A DNA stretch of 39,539 nt from an uncultured Desulfobulbaceae bacterium (GTDB lineage Bacteria > Desulfobacterota > Desulfobulbia > Desulfobulbales > CALZHT01). The notes under the pieces were generated by a model, which saw only the letters and a list, made by a program, of their open reading frames with translations, made no database searches and was not told the origin of the DNA. Location of the stretch: contig CALZHT010000021.1 in the NCBI GenBank assembly GCA_945787445.1, positions 1 through 39,539 of the forward strand, given 5' to 3'. Positions 1 to 8,652 of the stretch are shown here, piece by piece. The first letter of the stretch is position 1. The number at the start of each line of letters is the position of its first letter. Made by a program: the position numbers and the translations under genes.

Positions 1-64
1 TTTCAACCCCGGTCCCCAAGGGTGTTACCAGGCCGACCCCTGTAACAACGACTCTTCTCGCCAC
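1..64 (-). CDS. fabF: Beta-ketoacyl-ACP synthase II, N-terminal 21 codons only
   Basis: Only the first codons are inside the window; the rest lies beyond base 1. Reading the minus strand from a GTG at 64 gives VARRVVVTGVGLVTPLGTG, the N-terminal signature of FabF-type condensing enzymes (RRVVVTGxGxVTPLG). An AAGGAG ribosome-binding site at 75-70 sits five bases before the GTG, which supports this non-ATG start. FabF elongates acyl-ACP in type II fatty acid synthesis in the cytoplasm. It follows acpP on the same strand after a 178-base spacer, the usual fabG-acpP-fabF order. The catalytic residues cannot be seen here. Confidence 0.9.
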   Translation of the reverse strand, partial: MARRVVVTGVGLVTPLGTGVE

Positions 65-242
65 CTCATCTCCTTATTGTAGGAATTTCCTATCAGAATG
101 GCCTGTCAGGAACTCTAAAATTGTTCCGGAAATTCGGCATGGGCATCATCAAATAGAAATTCAATATCTGTTATCAGATACAGTATGCAGAAAACAACAA
201 GAAAAAACAGTTCCTGCACATTCTCCTATGCAATCCTAAACA

Positions 243-476
243 TCAACTGGCCACACTATTAACATGGTTAATGGCATCCTGAACTGTTACAATCTTTTCT
301 GCCACCTCATCTGCAATTTCAATATCATATGCTTCTTCCATGGCCATGATAAGCTCGACCAAATCAAGAGAATCAGCACCAAGATCATCAACAAATGATG
401 CCTGGGAAACAACTTTATCCCGGTCGACACTCAACTGCTCAGCAATGATATCAATAAGTTTCTCTTCTACAGACAT
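243..476 (-). CDS. acpP: Acyl carrier protein
   Basis: This 77-residue acidic protein has the usual length and fold pattern of ACP. The [12 protein letters not shown] motif contains Ser36, the expected attachment site for 4'-phosphopantetheine. It carries growing acyl chains for FabF, FabG, FabH and PlsX, several of which are encoded in the same cluster. An AGGAG-like ribosome-binding site precedes the ATG. The upstream 189 bases, up to fabG, hold no recognisable gene, and acpP may have its own promoter there because ACP is usually needed in large amounts. Identification is secure. Confidence 0.97.
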   Translation of the reverse strand: MSVEEKLIDIIAEQLSVDRDKVVSQASFVDDLGADSLDLVELIMAMEEAYDIEIADEVAEKIVTVQDAINHVNSVAS

Positions 477-665
477 GATTCTTCTCCTTGTTTTTAAACA
501 ACCCTACGTTTTATGCGTATTACTTTGCAATGAAATTGAAGCTCTCAACGGCCCCGCTAAAAACCGGATCTCCGCTCAGCTCCGACAAGCCGCGGGAATG
601 TCCCGAAGCACCCCGCCAGGGAGTATAAAAGCCCAAACGCGCACCGTTCGTGTGCAATTACTCTT

Positions 666-1357
666 CTATCCCATGTACATACCGCCATTTACATGAATGC
701 ACTGGCCGGTCACATACCGTCCATCTTCCGAGGCCAGGTATGCAACTGCACCGGCAATATCCTCTGCAAACCCTAATGTACCCATGGGAATCTCCGACCG
801 AATTTTGCCCTTCACTTCTTCGGGTAAGTCCCGGGTCATATCCGTATCAATATACCCAGGCGCCACGCTGTTGACCGTCACTCCTCTCGAGGCAAGTTCT
901 CTGGCAATGGACCTGGTCAAACCAATCATCCCTGCCTTGGCGGCAGCATAGTTGGCCTGCCCGGCGTTGCCGGCAAAACCGACGACCGAGGTGATATTGA
1001 TTATCCTTCCCCAGCGCTTCTTCATCATTGAGCGGTAAACCGCCTTAACGCAGCGGAAGGCTCCTTTTAAGTTTGTATCGAGAACAAGGTCCCAGTCTTC
1101 TTCTTTCATGGTGACAATCAATCCGTCCCGCGCAATGCCGGCATTGTTGACCAGGATATCAATGCGGCCGCAATCGGAGATGATCTTTTTGAAAGCGTCC
1201 TGCACCTCGGAACTATCAGCGACATTGAACTTGACCGTCTCTGCTTCTCCGCCGGCCTGCCGGATTTGGTCCACGGTTTCTTCCGCCGCATCCGGTCGGC
1301 TGACATAGTGCGGCTGCCACCGGTGACAACGGCAACCTTTTCAGCCAAACTTGTCAT
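666..1357 (-). pseudogene. fabG: 3-oxoacyl-ACP reductase, frameshifted by an N-terminal deletion
   Basis: FabG reduces 3-oxoacyl-ACP with NADPH. The minus-strand ATG at 1357 overlaps the etfA stop (ATGA) and encodes [16 protein letters not shown], a normal FabG start, then leaves the family sequence at about base 1310. The family sequence resumes in another frame with [12 protein letters not shown] and continues intact to 666, including NNAG, the catalytic Ser in NITSVVG, and YAAAK (Tyr and Lys). Intact plus restored residues total about 229 against the usual 246-248. About 17-19 residues are therefore missing, including the GIGRA part of the Rossmann NADPH loop, and the deletion is not a multiple of three. 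A product starting at the GTG at 1274 would lack the cofactor loop. Because FabG is normally essential, an assembly or sequencing error, or a second fabG elsewhere, are both possible. Confidence 0.8.
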
Positions 1358-2547
1358 TTGCCCTTTCTCGCTTTAAGCTTTTCAAGCAACTGCGGAAGAA
1401 TTTCAAATATATCGCCTACAACACCACAGGTGGCTACATCAAAAATTGGTGCATCCGGATCCTTGTTAATGGCTATGATGGTGTCTGATGACTGCATGCC
1501 GACCACGTGCTGGATCGCCCCTGAAATTCCGCAGGCAATGTAAACCTTCGGACAAACGGTCTTACCGGTCTGCCCAACCTGGTGCGGGTAAGAAACCCAG
1601 CCACTGTCCACTGCCGCTCTGGATGCGGCAACCGCTCCTCCGACAAGATCCGCCAGTTCATGGAGCAGGGCAAAACCTTTCTCGTTTTCCAGGCCACGGC
1701 CTCCTGCCACCACGATATCAGCCTCAGTGATATTTACCTTGTCCTGCTCTTCCATAACACTGCGGAGCACCCTGACCCTGGATTCCAACCGGTTTGCATC
1801 CGGTATGACATCAATAATTTCACCTTGACGATCAGAGTCAAATTCATTGGGACGCATAACCATCGGCCGAACCGTGGCCATTTGCGGCCTGGTGTGTGGA
1901 CAGATAATGGTGGCCATGATATTGCCGCCAAAAGCAGGCCTGGTCTGCAACAGAGCCCCATCTTCCTCACGTATTTCAAGACCGGTGCAGTCAGCGGTTA
2001 ATCCGGCATCAACCGTAGTCGCCACCCGCGGAATAAATGACCGGCCGATGGCGGTTGCGCCGGCCAGCACTATCTCTGGTTTGTGCTCCCGGACCAGGTC
2101 TTCAAGCACATTACCATAGGCATCATCGGTAAAATGGGCCAGAGCTGGATGATCGACCCTGTAAACCGTGTCAGCACCATAGCCGATAAGACTTTCCGCA
2201 TGCCCGTCCAAACCGCTTCCCATGAGAACAGCAGACAACGATACACCCAACTGATCAGCCAGCCTGCGGCCGGCGCCCAGCAACTCAAAGGCGACAGGCG
2301 CTATCCGCTTGTTCCTGAATTCGGCAAACACCCATACCCCGGACCATTCGGAAAGATCAGCTCTGGCTGCTTTTTCCTCTCTTTCTATGGTAATGGCCTC
2401 AACTTCACATACATCAACGCAGGCCCCGCAAAAGTTACAGCTGTCATCCACCCGGGGCTCGCCGTCTTCCAGGGTAATTGCGCCAAATGAGCAGGTCTCC
2501 TCACAGACACCACAGCCGATACATATATCCAAATCAATACGTAACAT
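1354..2547 (-). CDS. etfA: Electron transfer flavoprotein alpha subunit with N-terminal 2[4Fe-4S] ferredoxin domain
   Basis: The 397-residue protein begins with a ferredoxin module: Cys9, 12, 15 and 19 and Cys37, 40, 43 and 47 form two classic CxxCxxCxxxC(P-less) clusters. An ETF alpha domain follows from about residue 70. The C-terminal FAD-binding part shows [18 protein letters not shown] and [10 protein letters not shown], as in the family. With EtfB it forms a flavoprotein that passes electrons between acyl-CoA dehydrogenase and a partner. The added clusters suggest transfer to or from ferredoxin or a membrane iron-sulphur oxidoreductase, as in anaerobes. It lies downstream of acd and etfB and overlaps fabG by four bases. 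No strong ribosome-binding site precedes the ATG, and a 127-base spacer separates it from etfB. Confidence 0.93.
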   Translation of the reverse strand: MLRIDLDICIGCGVCEETCSFGAITLEDGEPRVDDSCNFCGACVDVCEVEAITIEREEKAARADLSEWSGVWVFAEFRNKRIAPVAFELLGAGRRLADQLGVSLSAVLMGSGLDGHAESLIGYGADTVYRVDHPALAHFTDDAYGNVLEDLVREHKPEIVLAGATAIGRSFIPRVATTVDAGLTADCTGLEIREEDGALLQTRPAFGGNIMATIICPHTRPQMATVRPMVMRPNEFDSDRQGEIIDVIPDANRLESRVRVLRSVMEEQDKVNITEADIVVAGGRGLENEKGFALLHELADLVGGAVAASRAAVDSGWVSYPHQVGQTGKTVCPKVYIACGISGAIQHVVGMQSSDTIIAINKDPDAPIFDVATCGVVGDIFEILPQLLEKLKARKGK

Positions 2548-2674
2548 AAAATTTCAAATCCACTGGCCAGACCGGCAAAAGCAACCGGAATGATCCTATA
2601 TTATTACTCATTTATTATTACTCATTAAAGCCCTGGAACGGTATCCAGGCCGAAAGCTCTCACCGTAAAGGTGA

Positions 2675-3457
2675 TTATGACAGACAATCTTCCAGTTTTT
2701 CGAACAGTTGCTCGACTTGCTCTGCGACCGTCCCGGTGATCATGGAGCGATCCCCTCTCATTTCCGGCGAAAAAACACGAGCCACCTGGGTGGGTGAACC
2801 TTTCAGTCCAAGGCAATTCGGGTCGGCTTTCAAATCCGCTGCCGTGTATGTGGTAATCTGCAGCTTTTTGGCCTTCATCTTGCCCTTCAATGAAGGAATC
2901 CTAGGTTCGTTGATTTCCTTAACCACGGTCAGCAATGCCGGAAGATCCATTTCCACCTCATCATACCCATCATCTGTCATACGCTCCAAGCGGATGACCT
3001 CCCGGGTACATTCATTTATCTTTCTGGCATATGTAATATAAGGGATGTTCAGGCGCTGGGCAAGACCGGGGCCGACCTGGGCAGTATCACCATCAATAGC
3101 CTGTTTGCCGCACAATACAAGGTCATACCCATCCAGTTTCTCAATGGCCTTAGCCAGTGTATAGGTTGTTGCCCAGGTATCGGCACCGGCAAAGGCCCGG
3201 TCTGAGACCAGAATTGCTTCATCTGCGCCGCATGCCACCGCATCCCGGAGCACTTCTTCGGCCTGGGGCGGTCCCATGGTAAGCACCGTGACCGTTCCGC
3301 CATACTGCTCCTTGAGACAAACCCCTGCCTCCAAGGCATGCCGGTCATAGGGATTCATAATGCTGGCCACACCTTCCCGCGCCAACGTATTGGTTTTGGG
3401 ATCAAGGCGGACATCCTTGGCATCCGGCACCTGTTTAATGCAGACAACGATCTTCAT
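2675..3457 (-). CDS. etfB: Electron transfer flavoprotein beta subunit
   Basis: The 260-residue protein matches EtfB throughout: it starts MKIVVCIKQVPDAKDVRLDP and contains CGKQAIDGDTAQVGP, the AMP/FAD-binding signature of the family. It pairs with EtfA to accept electrons from the acyl-CoA dehydrogenase encoded immediately upstream, and its ATG overlaps that gene's stop by four bases, so the two are probably translationally coupled. Cytoplasmic. Whether this ETF is bifurcating cannot be settled by eye. The usual length supports an intact gene. Confidence 0.95.
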   Translation of the reverse strand: MKIVVCIKQVPDAKDVRLDPKTNTLAREGVASIMNPYDRHALEAGVCLKEQYGGTVTVLTMGPPQAEEVLRDAVACGADEAILVSDRAFAGADTWATTYTLAKAIEKLDGYDLVLCGKQAIDGDTAQVGPGLAQRLNIPYITYARKINECTREVIRLERMTDDGYDEVEMDLPALLTVVKEINEPRIPSLKGKMKAKKLQITTYTAADLKADPNCLGLKGSPTQVARVFSPEMRGDRSMITGTVAEQVEQLFEKLEDCLS

Positions 3458-4620
3458 GAGTTCCTGGTATACTCCTTGTTCAATTCCTGGCCAATAACAT
3501 TGCGTTGGATCTGATTGGTGCCTTCGTATATCTGCAGGATTTTAGCATCCCGCATCATTTTCTCCACAGGATATTCCCGCATATAGCCGTACCCGGCAAG
3601 AACCTGAACAGCATCTGTTGCCACCTTCATAGCCATATCAGTGGCAAAAACCTTGCACATGGAAGAAGCCTTCGACATGGACTCGGGATGGGCGGCAATA
3701 TGCTTTGCCGCATTATAAACCAGGGCTCGGGACGCCTCTACTTCAATAGCCATATCGGCCAGCATATGCTGCACCGCCTGGAATGAAATGATCGGTCTGC
3801 CGAATTGTACCCTCTGTTTAGCATAGACAACCGCCTCGTCCAAGGCAGCCTGACCCAGTCCAACTCCCAGCGCGGCAATTCCCGGCCGGGAGAGATCCAG
3901 GGTCTTCATGACCATAATAAATCCCATCCCCTTTCGCCCGACAAGTCTGTCCTTGGGGATACGGCAGTCTTTAAAGACCAGTTCACGAGTGGCCGAAGCG
4001 CGGATACCCAACTTTTTTTCCTTGGGGCCGTAAGAAAAGCCCGGGTCAGTGTCCTCAACCACAAACATGCTCGCCCCCCGGGCGCCCTTGCTTTTGTCGG
4101 TAATTGCGACAACCGTGTAAATTTGAGCCTCACCACCGTTGGTTATCCACTGCTTGGTACCATTCAGCACCCACTCGTCGCCATCCAGCACTGCGGTCGT
4201 CTGGATACCTGAGGCATCACTGCCGGCATTGGCTTCAGTCAAGGCAAAGGCAGCCCTTTTCGTACCGCTTACGATTTCCGGTAAATATTTATCTTTCATC
4301 TCCTCGCTGCCGGAGAGCAATACCGGGTAAATGCCAAGAGCACTGGCTGCATAACTTGTAGCCACCCCAACACAACCGCGGCCGAACTGTTCCAGGGCAA
4401 GCACAATTTCAAAACAGCCGCCACCATATCCCCCGTATTTTTCAGGGACATAAAGACCAAAAAGGTCGGCCTGGGCAATAGCACCAAGAATTTCGTGGGG
4501 AAATTCTTCCTTTTCATCCAGTTCCGCCCGCTGTGGTATTATGAGTTCATCGGTAATCTGTCGGGCCACATCAACGATCATCTGTTGTTCTTCGGTCAAG
4601 AAATAATCCACTCTTCTCAC
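3454..4620 (-). CDS. Acyl-CoA dehydrogenase
   Basis: This is an FAD-dependent acyl-CoA dehydrogenase that introduces a trans-2 double bond into acyl-CoA and passes electrons to the ETF encoded next to it. The full family length (388 residues) is present, with ALTEANAGSD and WITNGGEA (FAD/substrate-loop regions), and the C-terminal YEGTNQIQR carrying the likely catalytic Glu, as in short-chain (butyryl-CoA type) enzymes. The open frame begins at a GTG at 4620, but family members usually start near DYFLTEEQ, so the GTG at 4611 is equally likely. Placement between fabH and etfBA, inside a fatty-acid biosynthesis cluster, is notable. It may act in beta-oxidation, in branched-chain precursor supply, or in reverse. 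The chain-length specificity is unknown. Confidence 0.93.
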   Translation of the reverse strand: MRRVDYFLTEEQQMIVDVARQITDELIIPQRAELDEKEEFPHEILGAIAQADLFGLYVPEKYGGYGGGCFEIVLALEQFGRGCVGVATSYAASALGIYPVLLSGSEEMKDKYLPEIVSGTKRAAFALTEANAGSDASGIQTTAVLDGDEWVLNGTKQWITNGGEAQIYTVVAITDKSKGARGASMFVVEDTDPGFSYGPKEKKLGIRASATRELVFKDCRIPKDRLVGRKGMGFIMVMKTLDLSRPGIAALGVGLGQAALDEAVVYAKQRVQFGRPIISFQAVQHMLADMAIEVEASRALVYNAAKHIAAHPESMSKASSMCKVFATDMAMKVATDAVQVLAGYGYMREYPVEKMMRDAKILQIYEGTNQIQRNVIGQELNKEYTRNS

Positions 4621-4675
4621 CCTTTATATACTGTTTTGAAAAAGCACTTTTCCGACCAACATAAATGGTGTCATT

Positions 4676-5662
4676 TCACCATCTAATAATGCTTGCCCCC
4701 CAGGTAAATCCTCCCCCGAAAGCACAGAGCAAGAGCAGGTCATCGTCCTTTAGGAGACCTGCCCTGTTTGCCTCATCAATAGCAATGGCTACACTAGCCG
4801 CCGATGTATTACCATATTTGTGAATATTTATGTATATTTTTTCCGAAGAAATACCCAACCGCTCTGTTAAGCTGTTGATAATACGGATATTTGCTTGATG
4901 AGGGACGACCAGACTTACCTCATCAGCCGAGATGCCCTGGGAATCAAGGAGTTGCAGAACAGAATCTTCCATGGCCCTGACTGCATATTTAAATACATCC
5001 TTGCCGGACATCTGAATATAGGAGCCGTTGCGTTCGGGCCGAACCAGATCAGGATTCATGCTGCGGGCGCTTTCCATATAGAGAAGATTCCAGAGCTTAC
5101 CATCGGAAAAGAGGTTGCTGGCCAGCAGACCACGGCCTTCATGGCTGCCACTCACAACACACGCCCCGGCCCCGTCGCCAAACAGAACGCAGGTGTTCCT
5201 GTCTTGCCAATTCGTGCGGGATGAAAGGTTTTCGGAGCCAATCACCAATATCTTCATTTCAGGGGTGCTCTGGATATATTTATCCGCCAGATCCAGGCTG
5301 TAGAGAAATCCCGAACAGGCGGCGTTCATGTCAAAGGCAAATGCATTGGTCGCTCCGATTTCCTTCTGAATAAGGCAGGCGCAAGAAGGCATTGTCATCT
5401 CGCACGTCATGGTTCCGACAATGATAAGACCTATTTCCTCAGGAGCTACGCCGGCCATGGCCAATGCCCTTTGGGCGGCGATCGCACCTATCCTGGAGGT
5501 CTCTTCCCCTTTTTTCGCGATCCGTCTATTCTTAATGCCTGTTCTGGTGGTTATCCACTCGTCCGAAGTGTCCACCATTTTTTCAAGATCACTGTTGGAA
5601 AGAATCTTTTCAGGCAGACAAGAACCAGTGCCGACTATGGCAGTTCTGCATCCCATTCTCAA
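4676..5662 (-). CDS. fabH: Beta-ketoacyl-ACP synthase III
   Basis: FabH condenses an acyl-CoA primer with malonyl-ACP to start fatty acid synthesis. The 328 residues are of normal length and hold the Cys-His-Asn triad: Cys in NAACSGFLYSL, His in VVPHQANIR and Asn in GNTSAASV. The chosen ATG at 5662 overlaps the plsX stop (ATGA). A second ATG two codons later could also serve. It precedes the acyl-CoA dehydrogenase gene by 55 bases and belongs to the same presumptive operon (rpmF-plsX-fabH). Cytoplasmic; identification is secure. Confidence 0.97.
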   Translation of the reverse strand: MRMGCRTAIVGTGSCLPEKILSNSDLEKMVDTSDEWITTRTGIKNRRIAKKGEETSRIGAIAAQRALAMAGVAPEEIGLIIVGTMTCEMTMPSCACLIQKEIGATNAFAFDMNAACSGFLYSLDLADKYIQSTPEMKILVIGSENLSSRTNWQDRNTCVLFGDGAGACVVSGSHEGRGLLASNLFSDGKLWNLLYMESARSMNPDLVRPERNGSYIQMSGKDVFKYAVRAMEDSVLQLLDSQGISADEVSLVVPHQANIRIINSLTERLGISSEKIYINIHKYGNTSAASVAIAIDEANRAGLLKDDDLLLLCAFGGGFTWGASIIRW

Positions 5663-6711
5663 CTCCCGGAACCAGCGGTAACCGCATTATTCTGTTGTCC
5701 GGCGACCTCAAAATAATTGCTTTCCCGCAGTAATGCCAAAATATGACCATTCACATCATTTTTGATAAGTTCAGCAGCAACGCGAATGGCATTTTTTATT
5801 GCCCGGGCGTTGGACATGCCGTGACAGACGATGGCAGTGCCGTTCAGACCGAGAAGTGGTGCGCCGCCGGATTCCGCATAATCGATACGTTTTTTGAGCA
5901 CATCAAATGCACCTTTTGCAAGAAGGTAACCGGTCATCGCCATAACCGATTTCTTGATCTCCTCCTGCAACATGGCAACCACCGCCTCTGCCAAGCCTTC
6001 ACTCAATTTCAGGCAGACATTGCCGACGAAGCCATCACAGACAATAACATCAACATGTCCCTGAAAGGTGTCCCTTCCCTCAACATTACCAATGAAATTC
6101 AGCGAACTCTTCTGCAAGTATTCATGGGTTTTACGGACAACGACATTGCCCTTGCCCCCTTCCTCACCGATACTCAATAGTCCGATGCGTGGTTTTTCAG
6201 TGCCGAACAGTACTTGGGAAAAGGCTGCCGCCATGATGCCAAACTGAAAAAGATGCTGAGGCCGGCAATCTACATTGGCTCCAACATCCATCATAACGAC
6301 CGGCCCTTTAAGGGTCGGAAACACGCTGGCAATGCCGGGGCGGGAGATATTCTTCAACCGGCCCAGAAACTTGATGGCCGCTGTCATGGTTGCCCCGGAG
6401 TTTCCGGCGCTCACAACCGCTCCTACCCGGCCGGTTTTATGCAAATGAAAAGCCTGGACAATGGATGAATTCTTCTTTCTTCTGACTCCTTCAACCGGGG
6501 ATTCATCCATGGTTATAACTTCCGGAGCATGTACTACTTCTATTCTGTCTGTCGCCCTTGTCTGCTTTTCAAGGGCCTTCCAGAGTAATCCCTCATCACC
6601 CAGAAGGATCACTTCGATATCCATTTCATTGACGGCTTGAACAGCCCCAGAGACCAGCTCATCCGGGCCTCTGTCACCACCCATGGCGTCCAGGGCAACT
6701 CTAACCATCAT
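5659..6711 (-). CDS. plsX: Phosphate acyltransferase PlsX
   Basis: PlsX converts acyl-ACP to acyl-phosphate, the donor used by PlsY in phospholipid synthesis. The 350-residue protein opens with VRVALDAMGGDRGP, the family signature, and contains SAGNSGATM and MMDVGANVDC, typical conserved loops. It starts with tandem ATG codons (6711 and 6708) and lies three bases after rpmF. Its stop overlaps the fabH start by four bases. The rpmF-plsX-fabH order is widely conserved in bacteria. It is a cytoplasmic, membrane-associated enzyme. Confidence 0.97.
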   Translation of the reverse strand: MMVRVALDAMGGDRGPDELVSGAVQAVNEMDIEVILLGDEGLLWKALEKQTRATDRIEVVHAPEVITMDESPVEGVRRKKNSSIVQAFHLHKTGRVGAVVSAGNSGATMTAAIKFLGRLKNISRPGIASVFPTLKGPVVMMDVGANVDCRPQHLFQFGIMAAAFSQVLFGTEKPRIGLLSIGEEGGKGNVVVRKTHEYLQKSSLNFIGNVEGRDTFQGHVDVIVCDGFVGNVCLKLSEGLAEAVVAMLQEEIKKSVMAMTGYLLAKGAFDVLKKRIDYAESGGAPLLGLNGTAIVCHGMSNARAIKNAIRVAAELIKNDVNGHILALLRESNYFEVAGQQNNAVTAGSGS

Positions 6712-6714
6712 TAT

Positions 6715-6906
6715 TTACTCTAATTCGTCCTCGTTGAGATTCACTATGGAACGGCCCTTGTACGAACCGCACCCGGAACATAAACGGTGTGGCAATTTGG
6801 GTTCACCGCATTCCGAGCAGGCCGTTACATTTGGGGCAGACAGTCCGTCATGCGCCCGTCTTTTTCTCGTTCTTGAACGGGAATGTCTTCTTTTTGGTAA
6901 AGCCAT
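6715..6906 (-). CDS. rpmF: 50S ribosomal protein L32
   Basis: This small basic protein (63 residues from MALPKRRHSRSRTRKRR) is L32 of the large ribosomal subunit. Two CxxC pairs (CSECGEP and CSGCGSY) form the zinc ribbon of the C+ type. An in-frame ATG four codons upstream (6918) exists, but the family start is MALPKRR, preceded by a GGAGGAAAT-like ribosome-binding site. It lies directly before plsX. Confidence 0.96.
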   Translation of the reverse strand: MALPKRRHSRSRTRKRRAHDGLSAPNVTACSECGEPKLPHRLCSGCGSYKGRSIVNLNEDELE

Positions 6907-7169
6907 TATTTCCTCCATTGGTCCATATTGTATTTCCTGACTCTATTCTGGTTGCTTTACAAAGCTGGTCCAGAACAAAGTCGGGATAAAGTTTGTATGC
7001 CGATTAATTTCAAACAGGCGCCCTGCGCCTAAATATAACAAAAAAATTGTCGATGTTGATTTTTGTCTTATTAAATTAGCTTGTGACGTTAGCCACAGGC
7101 CCAGTTGAAAATTTATAGCGACGAAGTCGCGTTTAATACAAAATTGCTGTAGTTAGCAATTTTGCGTAG
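6907..7169 (-). other. rpmF-yceD spacer with a hairpin after yceD
   Basis: No gene is seen in these 263 bases. At 7140-7163 a perfect nine-base inverted repeat (AAAATTGCT, six-base loop, AGCAATTTT) lies just after the yceD stop, with a smaller GCGAC/GTCGC hairpin beside it at 7118-7130. On the minus strand neither is followed by a long T run, so a full terminator is not convincing. They may trim or partly attenuate the transcript between yceD and rpmF. Confidence 0.45.
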
Positions 7170-7718
7170 TTACTGTTTCAATTTCTCAAGAGCACTGAAA
7201 GGCGAATACTTATTTTCCCCTGTGCACCGGCATTCTTCAACGTTGCGATTTTTTCCACATGTGCCGCAAAGACCCTTGCAACCCTCAGAACATAATCTCT
7301 TCCGAGGCATGGCCAGGATAACCTGCTGTTCCAGCATATCGAAAACCTCGACGGCAGGCTCATCGATGTAGATGACATCCATCTCATTTTCCTTGCAGGA
7401 ATGGTCTTTTTCGATTACTGGCGCTCCGCCTTTTTCATTGGCTTCCAGATCCGTCTGAAAATCAAATCCAAATGGTTGTATGGTTTCTTCGAGACATCGA
7501 TCACAGTTAAAAAAAATCTGTGTTTCGATGCGCCCGGTGGCCAAAACTCTTCTGATGCCGATCCTTTCAAGAAAAAGGCTGGCAGTGACTGGCCCGGAAT
7601 GGTTAATTTCACGATCAGGGAACCAAGATTGGTCCGTGATGTTCACTCTCAACCCGCTGTCCGGGATTTCATCAAATGTAATCCGCAAAAAAACCGCCCC
7701 CTTAGCAAGGGAAACCAA
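7170..7718 (-). CDS. YceD/DUF177 family protein (23S rRNA accumulation protein family)
   Basis: The 182-residue protein has the DUF177 pattern, with a conserved RVLATGRIETQIFFNCDRCLEE core and a C-terminal cysteine cluster (CSEGCKGLCGTCG followed by CRC) likely to bind a metal. DUF177 proteins are regularly encoded upstream of rpmF, as here, and in E. coli the family member YceD is linked to 23S rRNA accumulation. The exact biochemical role is not established. It is cytoplasmic and appears to be the first gene of the cluster running to fabF. The start at 7718 is the only upstream ATG that keeps the conserved N-terminus. Confidence 0.85.
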   Translation of the reverse strand: MVSLAKGAVFLRITFDEIPDSGLRVNITDQSWFPDREINHSGPVTASLFLERIGIRRVLATGRIETQIFFNCDRCLEETIQPFGFDFQTDLEANEKGGAPVIEKDHSCKENEMDVIYIDEPAVEVFDMLEQQVILAMPRKRLCSEGCKGLCGTCGKNRNVEECRCTGENKYSPFSALEKLKQ

Positions 7719-7830
7719 AAAACATTAAACCGATGAAATATAAGAAATGATAATGTAATGTCAAGACATTTCACCACCGGATATCCTATATACCCTTTTT
7801 TTCCCGGCGGATATTCTATTCACTCAACAA

Positions 7831-8066
7831 CCTCCGTCTAAAGACGGTGGGTTTTGAATAAAAAGAATTGAAAATCCGGATACGGATCAAATAGACCCGT
7901 TTGTATCATGCTCGTACTCGTGCTCGTGCTCGTGCTCGTAATCGTAATCGTAAAGGAAGCATTACGTGTTTGATTATGAATACAAGGAAAATCGATTACG
8001 ATTACGCACACGAGCACGGATATAACAAATACGAGCTAAAGCTGCCTGCCTGAAAGGCAGGGGTAT
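7831..8066. mobile_element. Possible non-autonomous IS200/IS605-like element or remnant
   Basis: The left hairpin CCTCCGTC-TAAA-GACGGTGG (one internal mismatch) is followed by GTTTTGAATAA. The right hairpin CCTGCC-TGAAA-GGCAGG is followed by GGTATTTAC. Subterminal imperfect palindromes of this kind, without inverted terminal repeats, are typical of IS200/IS605 ends. No transposase or TnpB reading frame lies between them, so this would be a deletion derivative or a mobilisable element. The link to IS200/IS605 is inferred from hairpin shape only. Confidence 0.4.
7909..8018. repeat. Hexamer microsatellite with inverted counterpart
   Basis: Bases 7909-7953 are a run of near-perfect hexamers (CTCGTG/CTCGTA changing to ATCGTA). 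Bases 7992-8018 hold the complementary pattern (CGATTACGATTACG then CACGAGCACG). Together they could fold into a long imperfect hairpin or, by slippage, vary in copy number. No function is known to me. Confidence 0.75.
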
Positions 8067-8162
8067 TTACCTTAACTGAGACAATAAAACATGGGAACAC
8101 ATTCACTGTTGAGCCGAGTTCTGAACAGTATTCTTACGACATTTAGTAAAACAAGATAGGAC

Positions 8163-8648
8163 TTAAAATGGCTCCAGCAGCTTGGACAACCGTTCCACCG
8201 TCTTGCTGAATCTAAGGCTCACAACATGAATAATCCGCTGCAACAGTTTGACTGCCAAAGATGGATTTGCTTCGATAAGTTTTGCCATATTTTCAAAGGT
8301 AAGGATCAAGAGATCGCTCTTCTCCAATGCTACTACCGTGGCATTACGGTGGGAAGGATTAACAATTGAAGCCTCACCCACAAGAGAGCCCTTTTCAAGA
8401 ATCGCCATAAGGACTTCTTTGCCTGGAAAAGACGTCTCCTTCCTCACCGAAAGTTTACCGCTTAGCAGAAATCCCATAAAATCCCCAGGCTCGCCTTCTT
8501 TCATGATTACAGCCTCTGCCGGCCATGTCTGAAGCGTGGTATAGGGACAAAGCGTTGATATCTCTTCTTCAGAGAGAAACTTGAATACTGCTTTGATGCT
8601 CTGCCGGGGAAACTGTTCACAGGCTGATCCTTGTTTTTCTGAGCTCAT
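8163..8648 (-). CDS. Cyclic nucleotide-binding domain protein
   Basis: The protein (161 residues from the ATG at 8648) is a single Crp-type cyclic nucleotide-binding beta-roll. It shows EGEPGDFMGFLLSGKLSV and a phosphate-binding-cassette-like stretch (LVGEASIVNPSHRNATVVA), with GEAS and RNATV at the positions where cAMP receptors have GE and RxA. There is no helix-turn-helix or enzyme domain, so it probably acts as a regulator or accessory protein. A longer in-frame start at 8711 would overlap mlaC, so 8648 with GATAAGG upstream is preferred. It is the last gene of the mla operon, four bases after mlaC. Which nucleotide it binds, or whether it binds any, is unknown. Confidence 0.8.
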   Translation of the reverse strand: MSSEKQGSACEQFPRQSIKAVFKFLSEEEISTLCPYTTLQTWPAEAVIMKEGEPGDFMGFLLSGKLSVRKETSFPGKEVLMAILEKGSLVGEASIVNPSHRNATVVALEKSDLLILTFENMAKLIEANPSLAVKLLQRIIHVVSLRFSKTVERLSKLLEPF

Positions 8649-8652
8649 GACC

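Larger units (their letters stand above)
7719..8162. other. Gene-free region between yceD and the mla operon
   Basis: No convincing coding sequence is present in these 444 bases. They hold the presumed promoter of the yceD-rpmF-fab cluster (next to 7719), and an element bounded by two short hairpins (7831-7850 and 8045-8061) that encloses a hexamer microsatellite and its inverted counterpart. Base composition around 7740-7800 is AT-rich. Confidence 0.6.

Noticed and set aside
7140-7163. Perfect hairpin after yceD as a full intrinsic terminator
   Set aside because: The stem is AT-rich and lacks a clear T run on the minus strand, so it was listed only as a hairpin in the spacer.
7909-8018. Repeat run that might be read as a CRISPR array
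   Set aside because: The repeat unit is six bases without spacers, and no cas gene is near.
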